DNA of 64,000 nt from contig NW_024427640.1 in the NCBI RefSeq assembly GCF_017562075.2, positions 53,037-117,036 on the forward strand. The letters run 5' to 3'. This document shows, piece after piece, positions 24,650-38,099 of the stretch (position 1 is the stretch's first letter; each line of letters starts with the position of its first letter). The DNA is from Anopheles merus. Taxonomy: Eukaryota; Arthropoda; Insecta; Diptera; Culicidae. The notes beneath the pieces were generated by a model, which worked only from the letters and a program-made list of their open reading frames with translations, searched no databases and was not told where the DNA came from. Made by a program: the position numbers and the translations under genes.

Positions 24650-25957
24650 CATAGATTTATGCTGTTGGACAACATAGAACATAAATTTATGCTAAGAGCC
24701 TCCGCAGCATAGATTTATGCTGTCTGGACAACATAGAGCATAAATTTATGCTACAGAGCCTCCGCAGCATAGATTTATGCTGTCTGGACAACATAGAGCA
24801 TAAATTTATGCTACAGAGCCTCCGCAGCATAGATTTATGCTGTCTGGACAACATAGAGCATAAATTTATGCTACAGAGCCTCCGCAACATAGATTTATGC
24901 TGTCTGGACAACATAGAGCATAAATTTATGCTACAGAGCCTCCGCAGCATAGATTTATGCTGTCTACAACATAGAGCATAAATTATGCTACAGAGCCTCC
25001 GCACATAGATTTTGCTGTCTGGACAACATAGAACATAAATTTATGCTACAGAGCCTCCGCAACATAGATTTATGCTGTCTGGACAACATAGAGCATAAAT
25101 TTATGCTACAGAGCCTCCAGCATAGATTTATGCTGTCTGGACAACATAGAGCATAAATTTATGCTACAGAGCCTCCGCAACATAGATTTATGCTGTCTGG
25201 ACAACATAGAGCATAAATTTATGCTACAGAGCCTCCGCAACATAGATTTATGCTGTCTGGACAACATAGAGCATAAATTTATGCTACAGAGCCTCCGCAA
25301 CATAGATTTATGCTGTCTGGACAACATAGAGCATAAATTTATGCTACAAAGCCTCCGCAACATAGATTTATGCTGTCTGGACAACATAGAGCATAAATTT
25401 ATGCTACAGAGCCTCCGCAGCATAGATTTATGCTGTCTGGACAACATAGAGCATAAATTTATGCTACAGAGCCTCCGCAGCATAGATTTATGCTGTCTGG
25501 ACAACATAGAGCATAAATTTATGCTACAGAGCCTCCGCAGCATAGATTTATGCTGTCTGGACAACATAGAGCATAAATTTATGCTACAGAGCCTCCGCAG
25601 CATAGATTTATGCTGTCTGGACAACATAGAGCATAATTTATGCTACAGAGCCTCCGCAGCATAGATTTGCTGTCTGGACAACATAGAGCATAAATTTATG
25701 CTACAGAGCCTTCGCAGCATAGATTTATGCTGTCTGGACAACATAGAGCAAAAATTTATGCTACAGAGCCTCCGCAACATAGATTTATGCTGTCTGGACA
25801 ACATAGAGCATAAATTTATGCTACAGAGCCTCCGCAGCATAGATTTATGCTGTATGGACAACATAGAGCATAAATTTATGATACAGAGCCTCCGCAGCAT
25901 AGATTTATGCTGTCTGGAAAACATAGAGCAAAAATTTATGCTACAAATCCTTTGCAT
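24650..25957. repeat. Class T type tract leading to module 6
   Basis: GCTGTTGG with GAACAT, then the GG deletion (~24963, 342 bp after the T-type half-unit). CGCACATAG, GATTTTGCTG and CCTCCAGC deletions follow. In-register monomers occupy about 25140-25640. TTCG, CAAAAATTT, the P marker (~25852), GGAAAAC and GCATTATAG lead into the module. Confidence 0.88.
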
Positions 25958-26195
25958 TATAGATTTATGCTACAAAGCCTTTGCAACATAGATTTATGCT
26001 GGTTGGACAACATAGAACATAAATTTATGTTAAAGAGCCTCCGCAACATAGATTTTTGCTGCCTGGACAACATAGAGCATAAATTTATGCTACAGAGCCT
26101 CCGCAGCATAGATTTATGCTGTCTGGACAACATAGAGCATAAATTTATGCTACAAATCCTTTGCAACATAGATTTATGCTACAAAGCCTTTGCAA
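25958..26195. repeat. H module 6 (class T)
   Basis: First half-unit 25958-25986 follows GCATTATAG; second half-unit 26167-26195 is T type. Spacing is 209 bp. It matches module 4 closely, with a GATTTTTGCTGCC monomer as its own variant. Confidence 0.87.
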
Positions 26196-27871
26196 CATAG
26201 ATTTATGCTGGTTGGACAACATAGAACATAAATTTATGTAAAGAGCATCCACAGCATAGATTTATGCTGTCTGGACAACATAGAGCATAAATTTATGCTA
26301 CAGAGCCTCCGCAGCATAGATTTATGCTGTCTGGACAACATAGAGCATAAATTTATGCTACAGAGCCTCCAAGCATAGATTTATGCTGTCTGGACAACAT
26401 AGAGCATAAATTTATGCTACAGAGCCTCCGCAACATAGATTTATGCTGTCTGGACAACATAGAGCATAATTTTATGCTACAGAGCCTCCGCAGCATAGAT
26501 TTATGCTGTCTACAACATAGAGCATAAATTTATGCTACAGAGCCTTCGCAACATAGATTTATGCTGGTTGGACAACATAGAACATAAATTTATGTTAAAG
26601 AGCCTCCACAACATAGATTTATGCTGTCTGGACAACATAGAGCATAAATTTATGCTACAGAGCCTCCGCAGCATAGATTTATGCTGTCTGGACAACATAG
26701 AGCATAAATTTATGCTACAGAGCCTCCGCAACATAGATTTATGCTGTCTGGACAACATAGAGCATAAATTTATGCTACAGAGCCTCCGCAACATAGATTT
26801 ATGCTGTCTGGACAACATAGAGCATAAATTTATGCTACAGAGCCTCCGCAACATAGATTTATGCTGTCTGGACATTATAGAGCATAAATTTATGCTACAA
26901 AGCCTCCGCAACATAGATTTATGCTGTCTGGACAACATAGAGCATAAATTTATGCTACAGAGCCTCCGCAGCATAGATTTATGCTGTCTGGACAACATAG
27001 AGCATAAATTTATGCTACAGAGCCTCCGCAGCATAGATTTATGCTGTCTGGACAACATAGAGCATAAATTTATGCTACAGAGCCTCCGCAGCATAGATTT
27101 ATGCTGTCTGGACAACATAGAGCATAAATTTATGCTACAGAGCCTCCGCAGCATAGATTTATGCTGTCTGGACAACATAGAGCATAAATTTATGCTACAG
27201 AGCCTCCGCAGCATAGATTTATGCTGTCTGGACAACATAGAGCATAAATTTATGCTACAGAGCCTCCGCAGCATAGATTTATGCTGTCTGGACAACATAG
27301 AGCATAAATTTATGCTACAGAGCCTCCGCAACATAGATTTATGCTGTCTGGACAACATAGAGCATAAATTTATGCTACAGAGCCTCCGCAACATAGATTT
27401 ATGCTGTCTGGACAACATAGAGCATAAATTTATGCTACAGAGCCTCCGCAACATAGATTTATGCTGTCTGGACAACATAGAGCATAAATTTATGCTACAG
27501 AGCCTCCGCAACATAGATTTATGCTGTCTGGACAACATAGAGCATAAATTTATGCTACAGAGCCTCCGCAGCATAGATTTATGCTGTCTGGACAACAAAG
27601 AGCATAAATTTATGCTACAGAGCCTTCGCAGCATAGATTTATACTGTCTGGACAACATGGAGCAAAAATTTATGCTACAGAGCCTCCGCAACATAGATTT
27701 ATGCTGTCTGGACAACATAGAGCATAAATTTATGCTACAGAGCCTCCGCAGCATAGATTTATGCTGTATGGACAACATAGAGCATAAATTTATGATACAG
27801 AGCCTCCGCAGCATAGATTTATGCTGTCTGGACAACATAGAGCAAAAATATATGCTACAAATCCTTTGCAA
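26196..27871. repeat. Class T downstream tract 26.2-27.9 kb
   Basis: GCATCCACAGC monomer, CCAAGC deletion, GG deletion (~26508), TTCGCAAC and GGTTGG. About 17 in-register monomers follow, one with GACATTATAG (26871-26880). CAAAGAG, TTCG, the entry marker (~27641), the P marker (~27767) and AAAAATATATG end the tract. It parallels 20015-21870 but is about three monomers shorter. Confidence 0.9.
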
Positions 27872-28108
27872 CATAGATTTATGGTACAAAGCCTTTGCAA
27901 CATAGATTTATGCTGGTGGACAACATAGAACATAAATTTATGTTAAAGAGCCTCCGCAACATAGATTTATGCTGTCTGGACAACATAGAGCATAAATTTA
28001 TGCTACAGAGCCTCCGCAGCATAGATTTATGCTGTCTGGACAACATAGAGCATAAATTTATGCTACAAATCCTTTGCAACATAGATTTATGCTACAAAGC
28101 CTCCGCAA
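27872..28108. repeat. H module 7 (class C)
   Basis: First half-unit 27872-27900 has TATGGTAC as in module 5; the GT variant reads GGTGG. Second half-unit 28080-28108 is C type. Spacing is 208 bp. Confidence 0.87.
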
Positions 28109-29806
28109 CATAGATTTATGCTGGTTGGACAACATAGAACATAAATTTATGTTAAAGAGCATCCACAGCATAGATTTATGCTGTCTGGACAACATAGAGC
28201 ATAAATTTATGCTACAGAGCCTCCGCAGCATAGATTTATGCTGTCTGGACAACATAGAGCATAAATTTATGCTACAGAGCCTCCGCAGCATAGATTTATG
28301 CTGTATGGACAACATAGAGCATAAATTTATGATACAGAGCCTCCGCAGCATAGATTTATGCTGTCTGGACAACATAGAGCATAAATTTATGCTACAGAGC
28401 CTCCGCAACATAGATTTATGCTACAAAGCCTTTGCAACATAGATTTATGCTGGTTGGACAACATAGAACATTTATGTTAAAGAGCCTCCACAGCATAGAT
28501 TTATGCTGTCTGGACAACATAGAGCATAAATTTATGCTACAGAGCCTCCGCAGCATAGATTTATGCTGTCTGGACAACATAGAGCATAAATTTATGCTAC
28601 AGAGCCTCCGCAGCATAGATTTATGCTGTCTGGACAACATAGAGCATAAATTTATGCTACAGAGCCTCCGCAGCATAGATTTATGCTGTCTGGACAAAGT
28701 ATAGCATAAATTTATGCTACAGAGCCTCCGCAACATAGATTTATGCTGTCTGGACAACATAGAGCATAAATTTATGCTACAGAGCCTCCGCAACATAGAT
28801 TTATGCTGTCTGGACAACATAGAGCATAAATTTATGCTACAGAGCCTCCGCAGCATAGATTTATGCTGTCTGGACAACATAGAGCATAAATTTATGCTAC
28901 AGAGCCTCCGCAACATAGATTTATGCTGTCTGGACAACATAGAGCATAAATTTATGCTACAAAGCCTCCGCAACATAGATTTATGCTGTCTGGACAAAAG
29001 AGCATAAATTTATGCTACAGAGCCTCCGCAGCATAGATTTATGCTGTCTGGACAAATAGCATAAATTTATGCTACAGAGCCTCCGCAGCATAGATTTATG
29101 CTGTCTGGACAACATAGAGCATAAATTTATGCTACAGAGCCTCCGCAACATAGATTTATGCTGTCTGGACAACATAGAGCATAAATTTATTAAACAGAGC
29201 CTCCGCAGCATAGATTTATGCTGTCTGGACAACATAGAGCATAAATTTATGCTACAGAGCCTCCGCAACATAGATTTATGCTGTCTGGACAACATAGAGC
29301 ATAAATTTATGCTACAGAGCCTCCGCAGCATAGATTTATGCTGTCTGGACAACATAGAGCATAAATTTATGCTACAGAGCCTCCGCAGCATAGATTTATG
29401 CTGTCTGGACAACATAGAGCATAAATTTATGCTACAGAGCCTCCGCAGCATAGATTTATGCTGTCTGGACAACATAGAGCATAAATTTATGCTACAGAGC
29501 CTCCGCAGCATAGATTTTGCTGTCTGGACAACAAGAGCATAAATTTATGCTACAGAGCCTTCGCAGCATAGATTTATACTGTCTGGACAACATGGAGCAA
29601 AAATTTATGCTACAGAGCCTCCGCAACATAGATTTATGCTGTCTGGACAACATAGAGCATAAATTTATGCTACAGAGCCTCCGCAGCATAGATTTATGCT
29701 GTATGGACAACATAGAGCATAAATTTATGATACAGAGCCTCCGCAGCATAGATTTATGCTGTCTGGAAAACATAGAGCAAAAATTTATGCTACAAATCCT
29801 TTGCAT
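28109..29806. repeat. Class C downstream tract 28.1-29.8 kb
   Basis: P marker (~28312), third half-unit 28409-28437 (329 bp), a GT variant missing part of its AT core (~28470), AAGTATAG (~28698) and GACAAAAGAGC (~28994), the same rare pair of markers as at 22.7-23.0 kb. ATTAAACAGAG lies near 29190. TTCG, the entry marker (~29577), the P marker (~29702) and GGAAAAC close the tract. Confidence 0.88.
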
Positions 29807-30044
29807 TATAGATTTATGCTACAAAGCCTTTGCAACATAGATTTATGCTGGTTGGACAACATAGAACATAAGTTTATGTTAAAGAGCCTCCGCAACATAG
29901 ATTTTTGCTGCCTGGACAACATAGAGCATAAATTTATGCTACAGAGCCTCCGCAGCATAGATTTATGCTGTCTGGACAACATAGAGCATAAATTTATGCT
30001 ACAAATCCTTTGCAACATAGATTTATGCTACAAAGCCTCCGCAA
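29807..30044. repeat. H module 8 (hybrid: class T start, class C end)
   Basis: The first half-unit (29807-29835) follows GGAAAAC and GCATTATAG, which otherwise precede class T modules, yet the second (30016-30044) is C type and is followed by a class C block. This looks like a recombinant module. Spacing is 209 bp. Confidence 0.83.
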
Positions 30045-30373
30045 CATAGATTTATGCTGGTTGGACAACATAGAACATAAATTTATGTTAAAGAGCATCC
30101 ACAGCATAGATTTATGCTGTCTGGACAACATAGAGCATAAATTTATGCTACAGAGCCTCCGCAGTATAGATTTATGCTGTCTGGACAATATAGAGCATAA
30201 ATTTATGCTACAGAGCCTCCGCAGCATAGATTTATACTGTATGTACAACATAGAGCATAAATTTATGCTACAGAGCCTCCGCAGCATAGATTTATGCTGT
30301 CTGGACAACATAGAGCATACATTTATGCTACAGAGCCTCCGCAACATAGATTTATGCTACAAAGCCTTTGCAA
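30045..30373. repeat. Class C downstream block with substitutions
   Basis: GCATCCACAGC monomer, then clustered substitutions GCAGTATAG (~30164), GACAATATAG (~30186) and TATACTGTATGTAC (~30236, an altered P marker). CATACA and T-type half-unit 30345-30373 follow, 329 bp after the previous half-unit. Confidence 0.83.
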
Positions 30374-32115
30374 CATAGATTTATGCTGGTTGGACAACAT
30401 AGAACATAAATTTATGTTAAAGAGCCTCCACAGCATAGATTTATGCTGTCTGGACAACATAGAGCATAAATTTATGCTACAGAGCCTCCGCAGCATAGAT
30501 TTATGCTGTCTGGACAACATAGAGCATAAATTTATGCTACAGAGCCTCCGCAGCATAGATTTATGCTGTCTGGACAACATAGAGCATAAATTTATGCTAC
30601 AGAGCCTCCGCAGCATAGATTTATGCTGTCTGGACAACATAGAGCATAAATTTATGCTACAGAGCCTCCGCACATAGATTTATGCTGTCTGGACAACATA
30701 GAGCATAAATTTATGCTACAGAGCCTCCGCAACATAGATTTATGCTGTCTGGACAACATAGAGCATAAATTTATGCTACAGAGCCTCCGCGCATAGATTT
30801 ATGCTGTCTGGACAATAGAGCATAAATTTATGCTACAGAGCCTCCGCAGCATAGATTATGCTGTCTGGACAACATAGACAAAAATTTATGCTACAAGCCT
30901 TTGCAACATAGATTTATGCTACAAAGCCTGCAACATAGATTTATGCTGCCTGGACAACATAGACATAATTTATGCTTACAGAGCCTCCGCAACATAGATT
31001 TATGCTGTCTGGACAACATAGAGCATAATTTATGCTACAGAGCCTCCGCAGCATAGATTTTGCTGTCTGGACAACATAGAGCATAAATTTATGCTACAGA
31101 GCCTCCGCAGCATAGATTTATGCTGTCTGGACAACATAGAGCATAAATTTATGCTACAGAGCCTCCGCAGCATAGATTTATGCTGTCTGGACAACATAGA
31201 GCATAAATTTATGCTACAGAGCCTCCGCAGCATAGATTTATGCTGTCTGGACAACATAGAGCATAATTTATGCTACAGAGCCTCCGCAGCATAGATTATG
31301 CTGTCTGGACAACATAGAGCATAAATTTATGCTACAGAGCCTCCGCAGCATAGATTTATGCTGTCTGGACAACATAGAAAAATTTATGCTACAGAGCCTC
31401 CGCAACATAGATTTATGCTGTCTGGACAACATAGAGCATAAATTTATGCTACAGAGCCTCCGCAACATAGATTTATGCTGTCTGGACAACATAGAGCATA
31501 AATTTATGCTACAGAGCCTCCGCAGCATAGATTTATGCTGTCTGGACAACATAGAGCATAATTTATGCTACAGAGCCTCCGCAACATAGATATATGCTGT
31601 CTGGACAACATAGAGCATAATTTATGCTACAAGCCTCCGCACATAGATTTATGCTGTCTGGACAACATAGAGCATAAATTTACTACAGAGCCTCCGCAAC
31701 ATAGATTTATGCTGTCTGGACACATAGAGCATAAATTTATGCTACAAAGCCTTTGCACATAGATTTATGCTGTCTGGACAACATAGAGCATAATTTATGC
31801 TACAGAGCCTCCGCAGCATAGATTTATGCTGTCTGGACAACATAGAGCATAAATTTATGCTACAGAGCCTCCGCAGCATAGATTTATGCTGTCTGGACAA
31901 CATAGAGCATAAATTTATGCTACAGAGCCTCCGCAGCATAGATTTATGCTGTCTGGACAACATAGAGCATAAATTATGCTACAGAGCCTCCGCAGCATAG
32001 ATTTATGCTGTCTGGACAACATAGAGCATAAATTTATGCTACAGAGCCTCCGCAGCATAGATTTATGCTGTCTGGACAACATAGAGCATAAATTTATGCT
32101 ACAAATCCTTTGCAA
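30374..32115. repeat. Indel-rich tract 30.4-32.1 kb
   Basis: From about 30.67 kb most monomers carry a small deletion, including CGCGCATAG, GACAATAGAG, CATAGAAAAATTT and AAATTTACTACAG. A shortened half-unit lies at about 30907-30933 and an insertion GCTTACAG near 30975. Order improves again after 31.8 kb. Confidence 0.85.
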
Positions 32116-32588
32116 CATAGATTTATGCTACAAAGCCTCCGCAACATAGATTTATGCTGTTGGACAACATAGACATAAATTTATGTTAAAGAGCCTCCAC
32201 AGCATAGATTTATGCTGTCTGGACAACATAGAGCATAAATTTATGCTACAGAGCCTCCGCAGCATAGATTTATGCTGTCTGGACAACATAGAGCATAAAT
32301 TTATGCTACAGAGCCTCCGCAGCATAGATTTATGCTGTCTGGACAACATAGAGCATAATTTATGCTACAGAGCCTCCGCAGCATAGATTTATGCTGTCTG
32401 GACAACATAGAGCATAAATTTATGCTACAGAGCCTCCGCAACATAGATTTATGCTGTCTGGACAACATAGAGCATAAATTTATGCTACAGCCTCCGCAGC
32501 ATAGATTTATGCTGTCTGGACAACATAGAGCATAAATTTATGCTACAAATCCTTTGCAACATAGATTTATGCTACAAAGCCTTTGCAA
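32116..32588. repeat. 449-type half-unit pair (444 bp)
   Basis: C-type half-unit 32116-32144 and T-type half-unit 32560-32588, 444 bp apart because of small deletions. The GT variant between them reads GCTGTTGG and GACAT. Confidence 0.82.
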
Positions 32589-33897
32589 CCTAGATTTATG
32601 CTGTTGGACAACATAGAACATAAATTTATGCTAAAGAGCCTCCGCAGCATAGATTTATGCTGTCTGGACAACATAGAGCATAAATTTATGCTACAGAGCC
32701 TCCGCAACATAGATTTATGCTGTCTGGACAACATAGAGCAAAAAATTATGCTACAGAGCCTCCAAAGCATAGTTATGCTGTGGACAACATAGAGCATAAA
32801 TTTATGCTACAGAGCCTCCGCAACATAGATTTATGCTGTCTGGACAACATAGAGCATAAATTTATGCTACAGAGCCTCCGCAGCATAGATTTATGCTGTC
32901 TACAACATAGAGCATAAATTTATGCTACAGAGCCTCCGCAACATAGATTTATGCTGTTGGACAACATAGAGCATAAATTTATGTTACAGAGCCTCCGCAA
33001 ATAGATTTATGCTGTCTGGACAACATAGAGCATAAATTTATGCTACAGAGCCTCCGCAGCATAGATTTATGCTGTCTGGACAACATAGAGCATAAATTTA
33101 TGCTACAGAGCCTCCGCAACATAGATTTATGCTGTCTGGACAACATAGAGCATAAATTTATGCTACAGAGCCTCCGCAGCATAGATTTATGCTGTCTGGA
33201 CAACATAGAGCATAAATTTATGCTACAGAGCCTCCGCAACATAGATTTATGCTGTCTGGACACATAGAGCATAAATTATGCTACAGAGCCTCCGCAACAT
33301 AGATTTATGCTGTCTGGACAACATAGAGCATAAATTTATGCTACAGAGCCTCCGCAGCATAGATTTATGCTGTCTGGACAACATAGAGCATAAATTTATG
33401 CTACAGAGCCTCCGCAGCATAGATTTATGCTGTCTGGACAACATAGAGCATAAATTTATGCTACAGAGCCTCCGCAGCATAGATTTATGCTGTCTGGACA
33501 ACATAGAGCATAAATTTATGCTACAGAGCCTCCGCAGCATAGATTTATGCTGTCTGGACAACATAGAGCATAAATTTATGCTACAGAGCCTCCGCAGCAT
33601 AGATTTATGCTGTCTGGACAACATAGAGCATAAATTTATGCTACAGAGCCTTCGCAGCATAGATTTATGCTGTCTGGACAACATGGAGCAAAAATTTATG
33701 CTACAGAGCCTCCGCAGCATAGATTTATGCTGTCTGGACAACATAGAGCATAAATTTATGCTACAGAGCCTCCGCAGCATAGATTTATGCTGTATGGACA
33801 ACATAGAGCATAAATTTATGATACAGAGCCTCCGCAGCATAGATTTATGCTGTCTGGAAAACATAGAGCAAAAATTTATGCTACAAATCCTTTGCAT
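32589..33897. repeat. Class T type tract leading to module 9
   Basis: GT-like monomer (GCTGTTGG, GAACAT, GCTAAAG), AAAAAATTATG (~32740), CCAAAGC, the GG deletion (~32898) and a second GCTGTTGG. Plain monomers occupy about 33300-33650. TTCG, CATGGAGCAAAA (~33683), the P marker (~33792) and GGAAAAC lead to the module. Confidence 0.87.
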
Positions 33898-34133
33898 TAA
33901 GATTTATGCTACAAAGCCTTTGCAACATAGATTTATGCTGGTTGGACAACATAGAACATAAATTTATGTTAAAGAGCCTCCGCAACATAGATTTTGCTGT
34001 CTGGACAACATAGAGCATAAATTTATGCTACAGAGCCTCCGCAGCATAGATTTATGCTGTCTGGACAACATAGAGCATAAATTTATGCTACAAATCCTTT
34101 GCAACATAGATTTATGCTACAAAGCCTTTGCAA
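33898..34133. repeat. H module 9 (class T)
   Basis: The first half-unit follows GCATTAAG (one base lost). The second (34105-34133) is T type. Spacing is 207 bp. Confidence 0.84.
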
Positions 34134-35985
34134 CATAGATTTATGCTGGTTGGACAACATAGAACATAAATTTATGTTAAAGAGCATCCACAGCATAGAT
34201 TTATGCTGTCTGGACAACATAGAGCATAAATTTATGCTACAGAGCCTCCGCAGCATAGATTTATGCTGTCTGGACAACATAGAGCATAAATTTATGCTAC
34301 AGAGCCTCCAAAGCATAGATTTATGCTGTCTGGACAACATAGAGCATAAATTTATGCTACAGAGCCTCCGCAGCATAGATTTATGCTGTATGGACAACAT
34401 AGAGCATAAATTTATGCTACAGAGCCTCCGCAGCATAGATTTATGCGTCTACAACATAGAGCATAAATTTATGCTACAGAGCCTCGCAACATAGATTTTG
34501 CTGTTGGACAACATAGAGCATAAATTTATGCTAAAGAGCCTCCGCAACATAGATTTATGCTGTCTGGACAACATAGAGCATAAATTTATGCTACAGAGCC
34601 TCCGCAGCATAGATTTATGCTGTCTGGACAACATAGAGCATAAATTTATGCTACAGAGCCTCCGCAACATAGATTTATGCTGTCTGGACAACATAGAGCA
34701 TAAATTTATGCTACAGAGCCTCCGCAACATAGATTTATGCTGTCTGGACAACATAGAGCATAAATTTATGCTACAGAGCCTCCGCAACATAGATTTATGC
34801 TGTCTGGACAACATAGAGCATAAATTTATGCTACAGAGCCTCCGCACATAGATTTATGCTGTCTGGACAACATAGAGCATAAATTTATGCTACAGAGCCT
34901 CCGCAGCATAGATTTATGCTGTCTGGACAACATAGAGCATAAATTTATGCTACAGAGCCTCCGCAACATAGATTTATGCTGTCTGGACAACATAGAGCAT
35001 AAATTTATGCTACAGAGCCTCCGCAACATAGATTTATGCTGTCTGGACAACATAGAGCATAAATTTATGCTACAGAGCCTCCGCAGCATAGATTTATGCT
35101 GTCTGGACAACATAGAGCATAAATTTATGCTACAGAGCCTCCGCAGCATAGATTTATGCTGTCTGGACAACATAGAGCATAAATTTATGCTACAGAGCCT
35201 CCGCAGCATAGATTTATGCTGTCTGGACAACATAGAGCATAAATTTATGCTACAGAGCCTCCGCAGCATAGATTTATGCTGTCTGGACAACATAGAGCAT
35301 AAATTTATGCTACAGAGCCTCCGCAGCATAGATTTATGCTGTCTGGACAACATAGAGCATAAATTTATGCTACAGAGCCTCCGCAGCATAGATTTATGCT
35401 GTCTGGACAACATAGAGCATAAATTTATGCTACAGAGCCTCCGCAACATAGATTTATGCTGTCTGGACAACATAGAGCATAAATTATGCTACAGAGCCTC
35501 CGCAACATAGATTTATGCTGTCTGGACAACATAGAGCATAAATTTATGCTACAGAGCCTCCGCAACATAGATTTATGCTGTCTGGACAACATAGAGCATA
35601 AAATTTATGTTACAGAGCCTCCGCAACATAAATTTATGCTGTCTGGACAACATAGAGCCTAAATTTATGCTACAGAGCCTCCGCAGCATAGATTTGTGCT
35701 GTCTGGACAACAAAGAGCATAAATTTATGCTACAGAGCCTTCGCAGCATAGATTTATACTGTCTGGACAACATAGAGCAAAAATTTATGCTACAGAGCCT
35801 CCGCAACATAGATTTATGCTGTCTGGACAACATAGAGCATAAATTTATGCTACAGAGCCTCCGCAGCATAGATTTATGCTGTATGGACAACATAGAGCAT
35901 AAATTATGATACAGAGCCTCCGCAGCATAGATTTATGCTGTCTGGACAACATAGAGCAAAAATTTATGCTACAAATCCTTTGCAA
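34134..35985. repeat. Class T downstream tract 34.1-36.0 kb
   Basis: GCATCCACAGC, CCAAAGC (~34310), GTATGG without ATGATACAG (~34388, unusual for class T) and the GG deletion (~34447). In-register monomers run from about 34550 to 35480. CCTAAATTT (~35659), GTGCTG, CAAAGAG, TTCG, TATACTG and the P marker (~35882) follow. Confidence 0.89.
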
Positions 35986-36222
35986 CATAGATTTATGCTA
36001 CAAAGCCTTTGCAACATAGATTTATGCTGGTTGGACAACATAGAACATAAATTTATGTAAAGAGCCTCCGCAACATAGATTTATGCTGCCTGGACAACAT
36101 AGAGCATAAATTTATGCTACAGAGCCTCCGCAGCATAGATTTATGCTGTCTGGACAACATAGAGCATAAATTTATGCTACAAATCCTTTGCAACATAGAT
36201 TTATGCTACAAAGCCTCCGCAA
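35986..36222. repeat. H module 10 (class C)
   Basis: T-type half-unit 35986-36014, GT variant (GTAAAG), GCCTGG monomer, C-type half-unit 36194-36222. Spacing is 208 bp. Confidence 0.86.
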
Positions 36223-38099
36223 CATAGATTTATGCTGGTTGGACAACATAGAACATAAATTTATGTTAAAGAGCATCCACAGCATAGATTTATGCTGTCT
36301 GGACAACATAGAGCATAAATTTATGCTACAGAGCCTCCGCAGCATAGATTTATGCTGTCTGGACAACATAGAGCATAAATTTATGCTACAGAGCCTCCGC
36401 AGCATAGATTTATGCTGTATGGACAACATAGAGCATAAATTTATGATACAGAGCTCCGCAGCATAGATTTATGCTGTCTGGACAACATAGAGCATAAATT
36501 TATGCTACAGAGCCTCCGCAACATAGATTTATGCACAAAGCCTTTGCAACATAGATTATGCTGGTTGGACAACATAGAGCAAAATTTATGTTAAAGAGCC
36601 TCCACAGCATAGATTTATGCTGTCTGGACAACATAGAGCATAAATTTATGCTACAGAGCCTCCGCAGCATAGATTTATGCTGTCTGGACAACATAGAGCA
36701 TAAATTTATGCTACAGAGCCTTCGCAGCATAGATTTATGCTGTCTGGACAACATAGAGCATAAATTTATGCTACAGAGCCTCCGCAGCATAGATTTATGC
36801 TGTCTGGACAAATAGAGCATAAATTTATGCTACAGAGCCTCCGCAACATAGATTTATGCTGTCTGGACAACATAGAGCATAAATTTATGCTACAGAGCCT
36901 CGCAACATAGATTTATGCTGTCTGGACAACATAGAGCATAAATTTATGCTACAGAGCCTCCGCAGCATAGATTTATGCTGTCTGGACAACATAGAGCATA
37001 ATTTATGCTACAGAGCCTCCGCAACATAGATTTATGCTGTCTGGACAACATAGAGCATAAATTTATGCTACAAAGCTTTGCAACATAGATTTATGCTGTC
37101 TGGACAAATAGAGCATAAATTTATGCTACAGAGCCTCCGCAACATAGATTTATGCTGTCTGGACAACATAGAGCATAATTTATGCTACAGAGCCTCCGCA
37201 GCATAGATTTATGCTGTCTGGACAACATAGAGCATAAATTTATGCTACAGAGCCTCCGCAACATAGATTTATGCTGTCTGGACAACATAGAGCATAAATT
37301 TTTGCTACAGAGCCTCAGCAGCATAGATTTATGCTGTCTGGACAACATAGAGCATAAATTTATGCTACAGAGCCTCCGCAACATAGATTTATGCTGTCTG
37401 GACAACATAGAGCATAAATTTATGCTACAGAGCCTCCGCAGCATAGATTTATACTGTCTGGACAATATAGAGCATAAATTTATGCTACAGAGCCTCCGCA
37501 ACATAGATTTATGCTGTCTGGACAACATAGAGCATAAATTTATGCTACAGAGCCTCCGCAACATAGATTTATGCTGTCTGGACAACATAGAGCATAAATT
37601 TATGCTACAGAGCCTCCGCAGCATAGATTTATGCTGTCTGGACAACATAGAGCATAAATTTATGCTACAGAGCCTCCGCAGCATAGATTTATGCTGTTGG
37701 ACAACATAGAGCATAAATTTATGCTACAGAGCCTCCGCAGCATAGATTTATGCTGTCTGGACAACATAGAGCATAAATTTATGCTACAGAGCCTCCGCAG
37801 CATAGATTTATGCTGTCTGGACAACAAAGAGCATAAATTTATGCTACAGAGCCTTCGCAGCATAGATTATGCTGTCTGGACAACATAGAGCAAAAATTTA
37901 TGCTACAGAGCCTCCGCAACATAGATTTATGCTGTCTGGACAACATAGAGCATAAATTTATGCTACAGAGCCTCCGCAGCATAGATTTATGCTGTCTGGA
38001 CAACATAGAGCATAAATTTATGATACAGAGCCTCCGCAGCATAGATTTATGCTGTCTGGACAACATAGAGCAAAAATTTATGCTACAAATCCTTTGCAT
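36223..38099. repeat. Class C downstream tract 36.2-38.1 kb
   Basis: P marker (~36418), third half-unit 36522-36549 (328 bp, one base lost), GT variant with CCACAGC, deletions CAAATAGAGC (~36812, ~37107), then in-register monomers. CCTCAGC (~37314) and a TATACTG / GACAATATAG monomer (~37452) are local variants. CAAAGAG, TTCG and GCATTATAG end the tract; ATGATACAG occurs without GTATGG (~38019). Confidence 0.87.
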
